From: Chelonoidis abingdonii
Lineage: Eukaryota > Chordata > Testudines > Testudinidae
Length of the DNA: 64,000 nt
Assembly: GCF_003597395.2 (NCBI RefSeq)
Contig: NC_133770.1
Location: 87,517,013-87,581,012 of the forward strand
Reading direction: 5' to 3'
Part shown: positions 10,970 through 23,039 of the stretch, piece by piece
Layout: the number at the start of each line of letters is the position of its first letter
Position numbering within the stretch: position 1 is the stretch's first letter
Position numbers and translations under genes: made by a program
Notes under the pieces: model-generated
Databases searched by the model: none
What the model was told of the DNA's origin: nothing
The model's input: the letters and a program-made list of their open reading frames with translations, nothing else

Positions 10970-12456
10970 CTATGAAATTACATTATCTACATATTTAAAT
11001 TTAAAATAAAAATGCCTATACACAAAGTCAAGGTAGTCCGACAATTAAAATTCCACATAGGAATAATCACTCAGCAGAATATCAGCACTTAGACCCAGTA
11101 CAATAAATTATCTTGATAATTAATCAAAGCAGCAGACTATACACTATCACACACCATCCAAAACTCATATCTTATTCCCCTCCACAAGCCTTTCCAAACA
11201 GATGGGGTTTGCAGTGTGTCTTGAAGGTCAACCAATTAAGCTATTTGGATACAAAGTGGGGGGGCGGGGATTCCATAGTTAAGGAGCCCTCTCAGAGGGC
11301 ATTCTGTTAGCAGCTCCCTTTCTTCTGTAACATGGGGAGTCCCGGGTCAAGTGTCCTTTTTGACTGCAGCAGTGGCAAGGGAGAGAGCAAGATTCTCAAG
11401 CAGGCTGGTCCCAATTCATGTCAAGCTTTATATCGTAAATCTAACACCTTGCATTATACCTGGAGACCAAGAGGCAGGCAGTGCAGATCTCGGACAATGG
11501 TGTCATGTGTTTCCATTGAAACACAACACTTGCTAAGCAGGTTGCCACATTCTGCACTAGCTTCAGTTTCTGAATGAGTCTCAGGGGTACCCCCCTGTAC
11601 AGTGCATTAGCAGTCTGACCGTGGGGAGATAAAGGCATTGGATAATTTGTCCTTAGTTATAAGATGTTTGGGATAAATAAATGTATCGCTACAATTCTGT
11701 CAGATCTAATTTTTAAAAGAATCTCCCCTGCACAACAATCTCAGCTAGGGAGAAACCACTAATAGACCGTTTATTTCTTAGCCAACTATTCAGAGCGATC
11801 ATCCATAATACATAATGGTCTATTTACTTTCTTTCATCTTACTCTGAGAACAAAGTATGTTGTCCAGCTGTTGGGTTTTCTTGATAGGACACATGCATCC
11901 ACCATGTAGTGCTCTGCCTAAATGTCTGCCAGTCCACCTGACAATATTGCATCTTTTACCCATTCCCTAAATAACCAGCACACAATCCCACCAGCCACTG
12001 TTGTTGCATAGTGGAAGGAAACGAAAGAATGCTGCCAAGTATTTCAGCATCCCTGAATGATCACATTGTTACAAAAACACCATGAGTGAAAAACATGGTG
12101 CAGCTGGGTTCTGGGTCCCATAGCTGAGCACTGCGCACACAGGGAGAAGAGCCTCCAGCAGAAACGCCACTTGCCCTCACAGCAGCATCACTCCCTCACA
12201 GCCCACACAAGCCTCCCAACCTAGCAGCAACAGTACCAGCTTATGTTCCTAATTCCACAACTTTTTAATACAGTTGGGTGGGATACAATATTGGGGCCCT
12301 TTTGTGGGTCATCATGGACCAAAAGGGCTGGAGAACACTACATTAGATGTTATCATTTTCTAACTATTTGAACTAGATTGTGTTTTCCTTAAATCAAAAT
12401 AATTTTAACCCCCATAATAAAAATAAATGGGGCATCTTGAATTGGTTGCTGTAGAG

Positions 12457-12645
12457 CAGTGGTTTTCAACATTTTTTTCATTTGCAGAATCCTAAAACAT
12501 TTCAAATGGAGGTGCGGACCCCTTTGGAAATCTTAGACCACAGGTTGAAAACCATTGTTCTATGGTAACAACAATTTTTCATGGACCCCTTAGACATAGT
12601 CTGCGGACTCCCAGGGGTCTGTGGACCACAGATTGAAAACTAGTC
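12457..12645. mobile_element. Old hAT element remnant (CAGTGGTTTTC ends)
   Basis: It begins CAGTGGTTTTCAACAT and ends ATTGAAAACTAGT. It repeats a terminus-like GGTTGAAAACCATTG in the middle. Possible flanking duplication CTGTAGAG / CTTAAGAG is only 6 of 8. The style of the termini is that of Charlie-type hAT elements. Confidence 0.55.
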
Positions 12646-14625
12646 TTAAGAGTATAAACCTGTATTGTATTTTTTTACACGTGACTATGCTGATAAGCTA
12701 ATACACCTTGTCTTGTACTAAGTGAATCTCCAAAATCACAAGTTTTAGCATGGAGGATAAATCCTTTAATAAGAAGTGGCCTGCCTTGACATCTTGGTGG
12801 AAGCACTTAAGACACAAAAGAATGAATAAAAGATGAAAATTCTGATTTAAACAAGAATTTCCATGCTTTAGTGGGTTTTAAAAAAGCTCTTTCATTTCAA
12901 AGCAATTTCTTTGTGGTGCAACATTTCCTGCACAGTAATTTTAGATTAAAAAGAGACTGTATGTCTATATCTATATCTGACTTCTTTTCTGCTAAATACA
13001 TCCATGCAGCTCACAAGAGGAGAAAGAGGAAAAAGGAAACATTTAATCAGCAAATCCTTCAGAAAGCTGAAGAAAAGATTCATTTAAATGTTATGGCAAA
13101 GTTCAATGTACAACAGGCTAAATTTTTCACAAGGAAAAAATGCTTACGGAAAACAGAACTGTTTGGAAAACAGGAAAACTTTGTGAAAAATGTTTTCTAA
13201 CTCCTCCACCCTCAACTTTTGTTGAAATTTAATTTCACTGCAGATTTTCCAGTAAGCTCTAATGGGGAGAGTTTCAAAGTCACAGAGAGTAGACAGGCAC
13301 CTGAACCCCATTCATTTTCAATAGGAGTTGGGCTAACTCCTCTTCGTGCCTTTGAAAATCTCCCACTAAATTATGTATCTATAAATTTAAATGTATGAAC
13401 CAAACTCAGCTATAAGTTAGCGGTGTGCAGCTCCCACTGAAGCACATGTGAGGCTGTTCCCATGTATCTGGAAGAAAACTGTGCCCTTTTTTCTCCCCTT
13501 TGACTCATACACATAATTCCCAATAGTTGTTAAGGAGAGTTACTCGTGATGGATAAAATCCTGAAGTCTCTTCTCAGGCCCAGATCACGTGCAGAGGGGA
13601 TCCTGTGTGTGCAGATCTGCCCCCGGCCGCACTTGAGGAGATGGAGCAGCTGACCTGGTGGCACCAGTCCTGGATTTGCAGATGGCTCTTCACAAGTCTG
13701 CACATGTATATATGAGGTGTGAAAACCTGGACCATTGAAGCCAATTGAAGTTTAGACACTGATTTCCATGGGCCAGGATTTCGCGTGGAGAGGGAGAGGA
13801 TGGGTTGAGGCTGAGAGTGGGGACAATATGCATCATCCCCCCTTGCAGCTTGCATGGCTTTTGCAGGAAAATGAAATCAGGCTGAGGTTGTATGCCTCTC
13901 TTGTGGAGCCACTCTGTGCTGGGGAACCCTGGTTAGAGGGCAATTCTGGACAGTGCTGCAAGCGCGGGCAAGCTCTGCCACTGTGACTGGGGTTATCTGT
14001 CACAGCCTATGTGAATGCACAAGGCCCTGTGCCCCAGTGGATCCGGGGGTACCCTCTTGGAATTTAAGGGTGAAGGTCACTGTTTATTCCTTGGTGTGTG
14101 GGCAGGGAGCAAAAGAATGGGGAGGAAATCTTTTAAACTGGCATCCTCTTCGGGCGCCTCTTGTGATCTGGGACAATCTGGCTTTCAGTTTTCACTCTGT
14201 TCTCATTCTCCCAGTCCTTAGTGCTCCAGGCAGGCACAGGAGTCAGCCCACTAGAGGATCCCAGTGCAGGATCAAGGCTTAAATCATTAAATATTTCAAG
14301 TGACTAAAACATCTACATTTCCTGACACTCTAAACTTGCTACTTCATTATACTGATTAATGCACTATAAAATCAATTGGACACTGGCAAGAAACTGATTT
14401 AAGGACACGTCAGCATCTCTGTTACACATGCTGTAGTTCAATTTAATTTTCTGACACCCTTTCAAATGCATTCAAACTAAGAAGTATGGTAGGGGTGAAA
14501 TTCACAAATTCGCAACCATGAGACTCTTTACACCACCGAGGTTCCAGGGTTGGGCTGCACAGGGGGAGCAACTACACAAGGGCCTGGATCACCATGGTTC
14601 ATGCCAACCTCAACACATAGGATGA

Positions 14626-14895
14626 GGGTATGTCTGCACTGTGGTTGGAAGCAAGCCTCATACTTGCGATAGCACGGCTTGAGCCAGTAGAACTTGAGCT
14701 AGTGCACTCATAATAGCAATATGGACCTTCTGGCTCACACTGGAGCTTGGGCTCTGAAATCTAGGGGGTTGTAGAACCCCTGCCTGAGCCGAAATGTCCA
14801 CGCAGCTATTTTGGTGCACTATCGTGGCCCTGCTAACCCAAATCTCTATACCCAGGCTGCGAAGCTCACTCCCAGCTGCAGTGTAGACATATTCA
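14626..14895. repeat. DNA-transposon-like repeat with GTCTRCACTG / CAGTGTAGAC ends
   Basis: It begins GGGTATGTCTGCACTGTGG and ends GCAGTGTAGACATATTC, which are inverse ends. The interior has facing words (GCTTGAGCCAG, CTGAGCC). Diverged. No clear target duplication. Confidence 0.5.
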
Positions 14896-15099
14896 TAGAT
14901 GGCAGCAGTTGCAGCAAGGTGGGGAACCAGTCAGAAGAATGCGTCATGGGATTGGTGAGCTCCAGATCCTTTGCAAGTGATGCTAATGGGCAGCAGCCAC
15001 TATTCCAGATCATTGGCAAGAATAGCAGTTACGGGGAATAGACTAAAACACCAGAGCCCTGATGGCCTGGTCCCAGATAAGAAGGTGGGTGGCAGATTT

Positions 15100-15245
15100 A
15101 ACTTTTAGTCTAGATTTATTTTTATTATTTGCATTATTAGGACACCGAGTCCCAAGCCTGGACCAGGATCCCACTGTGTTAGGTGCTGTACGAAAATATA
15201 GCAAAAAGACAGTGCCTGCCCCAAAGAACTTATACTCTAATATGG
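15100..15245. repeat. Ancient SINE-like fragment
   Basis: The stretch with GGACCAGGATCCCACTGTG, GGTGCTGTACGAAA and CCTGCCCCAAAGAACTTA resembles a dispersed amniote repeat. Related wording recurs at about 32738-32845 (GATCCACTGTGCTCAGTGC) in this window. The family was assigned by pattern memory only. Confidence 0.4.
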
Positions 15246-15845
15246 ATGAAGTGAATTCACCCACTGGGAGGAGCTCCTTTCTTTATGAGTTTTCAGACAG
15301 AGTCAAACATGTGTCTATTTCCTTTAATTGTTATACGGCGATAGTTGGGATTCCTATTACACTTTAAAAATCACTAAAGAAGAGAAAATACAGTAGTTTA
15401 AATATCAGCTAAGACAGACTTAGGAGACGATCAAGAGGCATGAAAGAACTATTATTCCCTTCAGGATGCACCAGAACATTTAGATAATGACGACTTACAA
15501 ATAGCTAAATTCTTCCTTTGGGTGATGTTAGGTAGCATCTGCTCATTCAAAAGGGCAGAGGAATTTGATTCTTCTGAGGAAATGTTTTTTTTTGGTATTT
15601 TTTTAGGACTAATTTATGGTTTTCCAGTCTGCTCTACGTAATGGGTGCAGTACCTAGCTGCACCAGCCCAGAAGACGTGCCGGAGTGCCACAGATGTCCA
15701 TTTCCCCTTACTCCAAGGCTCTTCTCATATCAGACTGCTATGCTGGGGGTGGAGGTGGAGTCAAGGCTACCCTTACTCCTTGCCTGCCTACATAGGTTCC
15801 TGCTTACCCTTTGTACCCTGACTTGATGTCCCAGGAGGTTGTGCC

Positions 15846-16245
15846 AGGGCTGCCCGGGGGGGAGGCAAGTGGGGAAATTTGCCCCAGACTCTGCAGGGGC
15901 CCCCACAAGAGTTTTTTGGGGACCCTGGAGCGGGGTCCTTCACTCACTCTGTGGGCCCTGGAAAACTCTGCTCCGGGTCTTCGGTGGCAATTCAGCGGCG
16001 AGGGGTCCTTCTGCTCTGGGACCCACCACTGAAGTACCCTGAAAACCCGCAGCTGGGGGTCCTTCCGCCCCAGAACCTGCCACCAAAGTGCCGGGTCTTT
16101 GGCAGTAATTCGGCTGTGGGGGGGTTTTCTGCCCCAGGACCCGCCGCCAAAGTGTCAGGTCTTTGGTGGCAATTTAGTGGCAGGAAGACCCCAGGCCCCT
16201 TTAATCCTCTCGGCGGCCCTGGGTTGTACGGGGACAGAGATATTT
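15846..16245. repeat. GC-rich element with tandem units of about 60 bp
   Basis: Related units start near 15975, 16036, 16093 and 16157. Each is built of GGGTCTTYGGYGGCAATTC, GGGGTCCTTCYGC and RGGACCCRCCRCC..AAGTG words; the last is partial. Long ORFs here (15811-16295 on plus) come from the repeats and should not be called genes. The flanks read like the shell of a GC-rich DNA transposon. Confidence 0.6.
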
Positions 16246-16579
16246 TGCTTCCCGGTAAGCCACTCCACAGTTGTGTACATCAGGACACTACTTGACTTTA
16301 AGGCATTAAGTTTCTTTTTAGAGTAAGATAATTTTACAACCGCTATAAAACCCAACAGATGTTCAGTTTGTTCCTATTATTATGAATGTTTCCCAAACTG
16401 AATTTAAAACATAAATAAAAAATAGCTGATGATACTTTCAAAACAAGTTTTTATTTTTAAAGTAGAAAATTAATACTAAACTCAACATGCTATTGCTTAG
16501 GTCAAAACATATCACATGCCACTTTTTTTTCTCCAAAGACGACAATTTGCTATATTTGACATTGATATCATACTCTTAC

Positions 16580-16768
16580 ATTTTCTTCCAAGATGGTGAG
16601 CTGCTCATCGAGTCTGACAGAGTCTGTACCTAATGGAAATGCCCCTCTCCCGCTGTCATCTGCTGGGAAATCACAGGGACCGGTGGATTCTGCTATCAGT
16701 TCCTCTGTGGCATTGATGACTCTTAGGACCTCTGTAGATATGTTGCAGAGAGAGACAGCAGAGTACTT
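16580..16768 (-). CDS. MYRIP: MYRIP coding exon (63 codons)
   Basis: Acceptor TTGTAACAAAACAG precedes KYSAVSLCNISTEVLRVI, NATEELIAESTGP and a short variable linker. VRLDEQLTILEEN then leads into the coiled coil of the next exon; the donor is AAT|GTAAGAG. SLCNISTEVLxVINATEELI is a highly conserved MYRIP block just before the coiled coil. Phase 0 at both ends. Residues 359-421 of the partial protein. The linker differs most from the mammalian protein, as expected of a disordered spacer. Confidence 0.95.
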
Positions 16769-18657
16769 CTGTTTTGTTACAAGAGTAGATAGGGATAAAC
16801 AACAGCATTATGTTAGGACGGAGATATAATTATGCTAAGAGTCTCTTATCTGTAGCTTTACTTTAAACATGCCTTCTAAAAGAATACCTAGGTGGTTCAT
16901 ATGAAAAAAGAGGTTAAGCCATATACTTTAAATAGTCAAACATACACACAAAATAACTCTTCCTAGGTTAGGGCTCAAATGACAAGGACCAAACTCTATC
17001 CCCAAATGTGAACGACACATATCACTCGCTTTGAAATCAGTGGGAGCTGAATGCGCCTATTTGCCGGCAGAATTTATAATCAGATTTTAAAAACTTGCCC
17101 TCTCACACGTTAGGTACCTGCAAATAACTGGGATCATTAATTTATGGGCCCAAAGGAGGATATGTAAACATCTATCTTACTGTCCCCACAAATGAGGAAG
17201 TGCCATCCTTATTTTACTATTAAAATAATAGTTTTCTAGGAGCTGTTTCTCAATTATTTGTCAGCTACCCAAAAAAGAGGCTAAATTAAGGACACTTCAA
17301 AAATCAGCATCAAAATATTTGTCTGCTTCCTATATTTACTAACTAAATTACTTTAACAAACATGGAAAATTGTGTATCCTCTCCAACCCTGTTCTACTGA
17401 GTCCTGTTTGCACATTTTATGGACCTTATTCTGATTAGTCTTACATTGGTTTTAGACCAGTGTAACTTTGACAACAATAAAGTTACACATGATTTACACC
17501 AGGATGAGAGGATAATTAGGACTAGGGAAGACAGGAACTAAATCTGATATTGTAAATGCATAGGGCTTGATCTAAAGTTTACTGAACTAAATGCAGATAT
17601 TCCTACTGGCTTCACATTGAAGCACATGGGAACACTTCAGTGCAACTACTCACAGGAGTAAGTGTTTGACGGGTCAGTCCTTAAATGTAATTATATTAAT
17701 TCCCAATCCTGCAAACATTACGCATGTGTGTTATGGGACTCCTCATGTGTAAATTTACCCACATGCAAAGTGTCTAGGATAAGAACTAATGATGGTTAGA
17801 TAGTGGAAATATTTCATCTATTGACTTTATATATAGTAATGTGTTTACACGACTGTCATTTACTAAAAGTAAGTCACATTAAACTTTCACATTCAATGGG
17901 GAACAGCAGAAATAATTTTCTTGCAAACTCTAGTGCATTTATGTTACAGTAACTCTTATGTTATTTTTTTTTAAACTATATTAGCTGTACATTTAAAAAA
18001 AACAACACTCATTTATCTACATGTCAGATGAGGCCAGTATTGAAAACTTGCTTTTTTTTTTTCAGACCATGTCTGGATTCATCCCTTGTACACATACATT
18101 AGGTCATCTTTAGTTCTGTTATTCAGTTAAATTACAAGGAGAAATTAGAGGCCTGAGATTAAAGAGAATGAGAACAAAAGCAAAGCCAATTTGTTAACGG
18201 GTCACAGGTCAGCAGGTTGTCAGGGAGGCGAGAGACAGAGTCATTAACAGGCAGGATAAAGGACAGTCTGTACAGAGCGGAAATACTTGAATCACAGAGA
18301 GTTACCTGCATCTCTCTTAAGATTCTAGTGTTTTTTCCATTTATTTTTGGAAGTGCCAATTAGGTTAAAATAGATCAATAATAATACAGGAGGGAGGAGG
18401 AAATCAATGTTACTTTGCTTTTATTATTTGCCTTCACAAGCATCCTTTCTTGTTCTAGCCTATTCATTAAGACAAAAAAGGATTCTGGATAGACGTCTTG
18501 AATTTTCTTCAAAGTATACAGCATTGACATATGTTCCCAAGCAATTGCAGATCTGAATTCAGTGTTTATTTTTTCATGAAATCTGTAGCACTTACTGCTA
18601 TTATGGATCATTTATAAAATTCCAGCTCTTTGTAGAGTTTTTCAGTCTAAGTTGTTG

Positions 18658-19249
18658 AGAGCATGTCTACACGGGGAGATAGTGACCAGAACAGCTATTC
18701 TGCAATAGCTCTTCTGGAATAGTTCCCTGTGTGGCCATTCTTATAAGTTATAATACACTATTCACAGGCACCAACTTTCCAAAATGGGGGGGGGGGGGGG
18801 GGGGGTGCTCGACCCATGGCTGTGCCCCAGGCCCCGCCAGCAACTCCCCGCCTCACCTCTTCCTGCCTAGTGCTGCCCCTCCCCCAGCGCAGCATGTCCT
18901 CGCTTCCCCCCCTCCCCCTCCATCCCAGCACGCTGCGAAACAGCTGATTGCAGGGGGCAGGAGGTGTGGGGAGGAAGGCGAAGGAGCTGATCAGCAGGGC
19001 CTGCTGGTGGGTGGGAGGCAATGGGGGGAGCTAATAAGGGGGCTGCCAGGAGGTGCTAAGTACTCACCATTTTTTCTCTGTGGGTGCTCCAGCCCCGGAG
19101 CACCCACAGAGTCGGCGCCTGTGATACAATTATATAATTATAATAAAAGTGCCTTTTTCTGATGTAGCTTAATCTGTTCCAAAGGGTATTAAGCTAAATT
19201 GGAAAAAGGCACTCTTATTGTGGAATAAGAGTATCCAAGACAGGCCCTA
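18658..19249. repeat. DNA element split by a GC-rich insertion (18765-19121)
   Basis: The outer ends GCATGTCTACACGGGG and ..CAAGACAGGCCCTAA are inverse-like. The interrupted interior (TTAATCTG..AAGCTAAATTGG, GGAATAAGAGT) recurs near 30370-30520. The insert starts CAGGCACCAACTTTCC and ends GGAGTCGGCGCCTG at 18765-19121. It carries 20 consecutive G at 18786-18805 and is related to 22667-22973. Confidence 0.55.
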
Positions 19250-21829
19250 AAAAGTCAAGATTTGAAGCAAAACACTACTTATTCAGTACATTACTGATCA
19301 AAAAAAAAAAAGTTAAAGGAAAGAGAATCATTTTAGGATTTTCTACACTTCTGATGAAATTTTAAATGGCAGCTGTAGTACTGCTGCTTTTGAAAATTGT
19401 AGATCTGCCCCAAAATCAGTATCTCCAAAGCAGTAGCAAAGCCTAGAAACTGCCTTGAAAGTATTACTGAACGTTTAGGATGTGTGACAGAGTCTGTGAA
19501 TTTATCTTGAGAATACAGTAGTTGGACAGGAGCAATAGATTCTGTCACTTCTTATGTTTCTCTAGAAGGTCCTGGAGAATCTACTCATGCCGTATAAGAA
19601 TGCTGAAATGTTTGATTGCAAAGAAATGATTATATGTAAACAAAAATCCGTTTCCCTTTAAATTAAAATATTTCTGATTACTACGTTCTCTAAAAATTTT
19701 CAAAAACAATAATTAAATTCAGTCTAAACTTCATGAAAATGTCCCAGTGAAGGGCATTTACAACTCACCTTTCTCCTGGCCCGCATTTTGAAGAAAATTG
19801 ATGGTAAGGTTTAATAACTGCCAAACAGAGATATCACAACCAAATGTTAGGGAGTTTAGGATCCCCTGTGAGCTCTTAGGCCCAACCAGGAAATGTTCCC
19901 TGCTTGATCACATTTTTCCTCCATTTTTTTGGAGCATCTACAGAGCTGGTCAAAATGATTCCAGTTTCAAAATGTCAAATTTTCAAAATCAGGGTTGTGA
20001 AGGGGCAGGCGAACACCCAGAAAATGCTTTTGTGAAAATGGTCATGACTTTTTATTCCTAGTTTTTTTGACCTGCTGTTGTGCATGAAAAGGATTTTCTG
20101 GGGTGTTCTCCAGGCAGCTGCAGGAGGTGGGCATCAGGAGGTAGACCAACAGCTCTGATTGTGAGGCAGCAGGAAACTGCAGGGCTCCCTGGAGCTGGTA
20201 GGGACTGTAGCTGGGAAGAATAGAAGGCAACTCTAAATCTCATGTTAATGAGGGTCAAGTCATACATGAGTATCCCTCCCCCACCAAAATATGAATAAGA
20301 GAAAAGACACCCCTGAAATCCAGAGATAAACAGACAAGGGATTCAGGGTCCCTCACCTCTCTAGAGAGCTACCTGCCTGGGATTGCTGATCCTGGATGCT
20401 AACGACTCTATTGACCACTCTCTTTAAAACATCTCTGTATGAGAGGGAGTCAAAACAAGAGGGAGTAGGGAGGGCAAAGTCCTATTTTAATTAATGGTGC
20501 AGATATCCAATCAATTTAGATGGGACCATATCTACAAGAAAGAAAAAATAAACATGAAATTACAGCTCACAAAATGATGCTATTATCAGTGAGGGCATTT
20601 ACTGTCCTCAACCAGCGGAAGAAGCGGTGATGTCAATGAGAGTTCCATTCATGGGCTGTGTAATGACAATATTATTCTCAAGCTAGCGGCACAGTGTATG
20701 AAAACTTCATTTAAAGTTCCATTTTTAAGGTTGCATTAAAGTTTGCACTTGAAGCAGGGATTCAATCTCTCTCTTTTTTTTTTTAATATATGAAGACTAC
20801 AGAGTATCCTCCTTAAAATTACAGTACTTCCCTTTGGACAGAGAACAAATATCCTGATTATTAAGGAAGCTGACAGGATCTGTAGCTGCTTGATAAAGTC
20901 CTTGATCCTGCAAACATCTGAGCATGTGCTACACTTAAAAACATGTGAGTAGTCCCACTGAAATCAATAGGAGTAGTAATGTATGTAAAAGAAAGCACAT
21001 TCATATGAGTTTTTACAGGACCAAGGCCAGACTGCTGATCTCATAAAGCCTGATCCAAAGGCCACTGAAGTCAAGGAGTGTCTTTACATTGGCTTCATTG
21101 GGTTTTGATCATGCCTTCATAGATTGTAAGCTTTTAGGGGCAGGGACCATATCTTCATATGTGATTGTAAAGTGCCTAGCAATCTAGACTCAATCCTGAT
21201 CTGAGGATTTCTAGGAACTAATGTGATAACAGACTATTCACTAACATCATGACAAGAAAGGCTATCGCTTATAACATTGCATTTACACATGGCTGAAGAT
21301 TTTACTAAGAAAGAGAAAGATGTCTGAGCAGTACATGGAATCCTCAAACACTGCATGATCCCTGGACACACTTGGTCAGACCCTCAATGGAGCTACACTG
21401 ATTTACACCAGCAGAGGATCTGGACTGTAATCACCAATGTCTACACTAAGAGTGAATATTTTAGGGGTACCTATGAGATTAGTTTCCTTTGTAAAAAAAA
21501 ATATTGAAAAGCTATGGGACACAAAACAATCTCCTAAAATTCATAGACACATACCCAGCCTAGGCATGTTTGTAGGTGGACATTTCAAACTGATAAAATG
21601 CTCTCTTGGTGGACATTTGTTATATGCCTCATTCATTGTGCCACTGGAAGAAGGGTCATCATTACCTCCTACAGGTGATTCAGAAAGACAGCCATCACGC
21701 CATGATAAAGTCTCTCACATCTGCCTTGTCTCATAGTCAAATAACTAATACGGGTGAGCCAGGCATGGAAGCAATCCATATTACAAATATATAGCACAGA
21801 ACAACTAAACACAACCATGATTTGGAAGC

Positions 21830-21965
21830 ACTGGGCCAGATTCTGATCTCAGTTATACTGGCATAAATCTGGAGTAACACCACTGATTTCAATGGCGTTC
21901 AATGGAATTACTCTGAAATTTAACATCTGTACTTGAAATCAGAATCTGCTCCATTGAGTTTCAGA
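21830..21965. repeat. Foldback interspersed repeat
   Basis: CCAGATTCTGATCTCAGTTA near 21839 faces GAAATCAGAATCTGCTCC near 21945. TTTCAATGG sits at the centre and AATCTGGAGTAA/TTACTCTGAAATT forms inner arms. It is the clearest example of a small palindromic family scattered through the introns. Confidence 0.55.
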
Positions 21966-22666
21966 TAGTTTAAGACAATCGGAGTGGGGGTGGGAGTGGG
22001 GAATTACAGGCCTTGAATATGTTCTTTTGCTTAATTAATGTCCACATTTACAATATTGCAACTCTTTATTATTGTGTTTTTAAATTTATACCAAGGGCAC
22101 TCAGAGCTCTGGATGGATGTTCATTGGTGAGGAGTTTTAAATCTAATGAAATAACACAATATATATAAAGAAAACACCAGCATCTAATTCTTAGGCAATT
22201 TTTCATCTTTCTTTCAATTTGCAACAACAGACACAGAAAAGGCTCCCTGTATATTATATACAATTTTTCAATAGGGTAGGCAGCTCTTGCTAAGTTAATC
22301 ATTTTTCTTTCTCCTGTACTGTGCTTTGTTTAGTTCTAAAGGTCTGCTCCAGTTAGATGGTGTCTCAGTTTATTCACAAAATGTGTGCTATGGGGTGGGA
22401 AATTGTCACATAGTAGAGGCAGCAGCTAGGGATGTCAGGGAGCACATCCAGCTACAACAGAAATGCTTTACTAGAAACAACCCAGGAATGACACTAATAG
22501 ACAACATTATTTCTGGGTATAATGTGACTTCCAGTATTAACCCTTCAAGTACTTTCCAGTAAATCTCAACTCTGAGCTTCAGAGGCACCCTTCCTGAACT
22601 TTGACCACTTCTAATACATGTTAGTATCAAAAAGAAAATGTGGTCTAACTGTAATCTTGAACTCAG

Positions 22667-22973
22667 AGGCATTGACTTCCCCAGTTCCTGGGGGAAGCTT
22701 GACCCCTGCTCCGCCTCAGGCCCTGACCCAGCTCCACGCCTGCCCCCAACCACCCACCCTGCCTCCTTCTGCCTCTACTCCACCTCTTCCCACCCCTGCT
22801 CCTTCCCTCTCCTCCCCCCCACCAGTGCATCCTGCATGTCACTGAACAGCTGATCGTGGTGGGCACGATGCACTGGGAAGGAGGGGGAAGAGTTGCTGGG
22901 GGACTGCCAGTGGATGCTATTTTTTTCCCCGTGTGTGCTGCAGCTCCGGAGCACCCATGGAGTCAGCACCTAT
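22667..22973. repeat. GC-rich DNA element, second copy of the 18765-19121 family
   Basis: It begins AGGCATTGACTTCCCCAG and ends CTCCGGAGCACCCATGGAGT followed by CAGCACCTATG. It shares with 18765-19121 the AACAGCTGAT stretch near the centre and the CAGCYCCGGAGCACCCA 3' block. Proline-rich ORFs across it are compositional. Confidence 0.6.
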
Positions 22974-23039
22974 GCTTTAACTAGAGGACAAAGTAGATGA
23001 CTTGAACCTCTGAGCCTGGGGAGAGGATTATTCTACGCC

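Larger units (their letters stand above)
10299..16579 (-). other. MYRIP intron, about 6.3 kb
   Basis: Donor AAT|GTAAGAG at 16579. Repeats cover part of it: hAT 10450-10969, hAT-like 12457-12645, an inverted-repeat element 14626-14895, an ancient SINE-like fragment 15100-15245 and a GC-rich tandem-repeat block 15846-16245. A foldback fragment (CCATTCATTTTCAATAGGAGTTGG type) lies at 13270-13370. No exon or RNA gene seen in the rest; the ORF at 12871-13200 is compositional. Confidence 0.75.

Noticed and set aside
15811..16295. Plus-strand ORFs up to 138 codons
   Set aside because: Generated by tandem GC-rich repeats.
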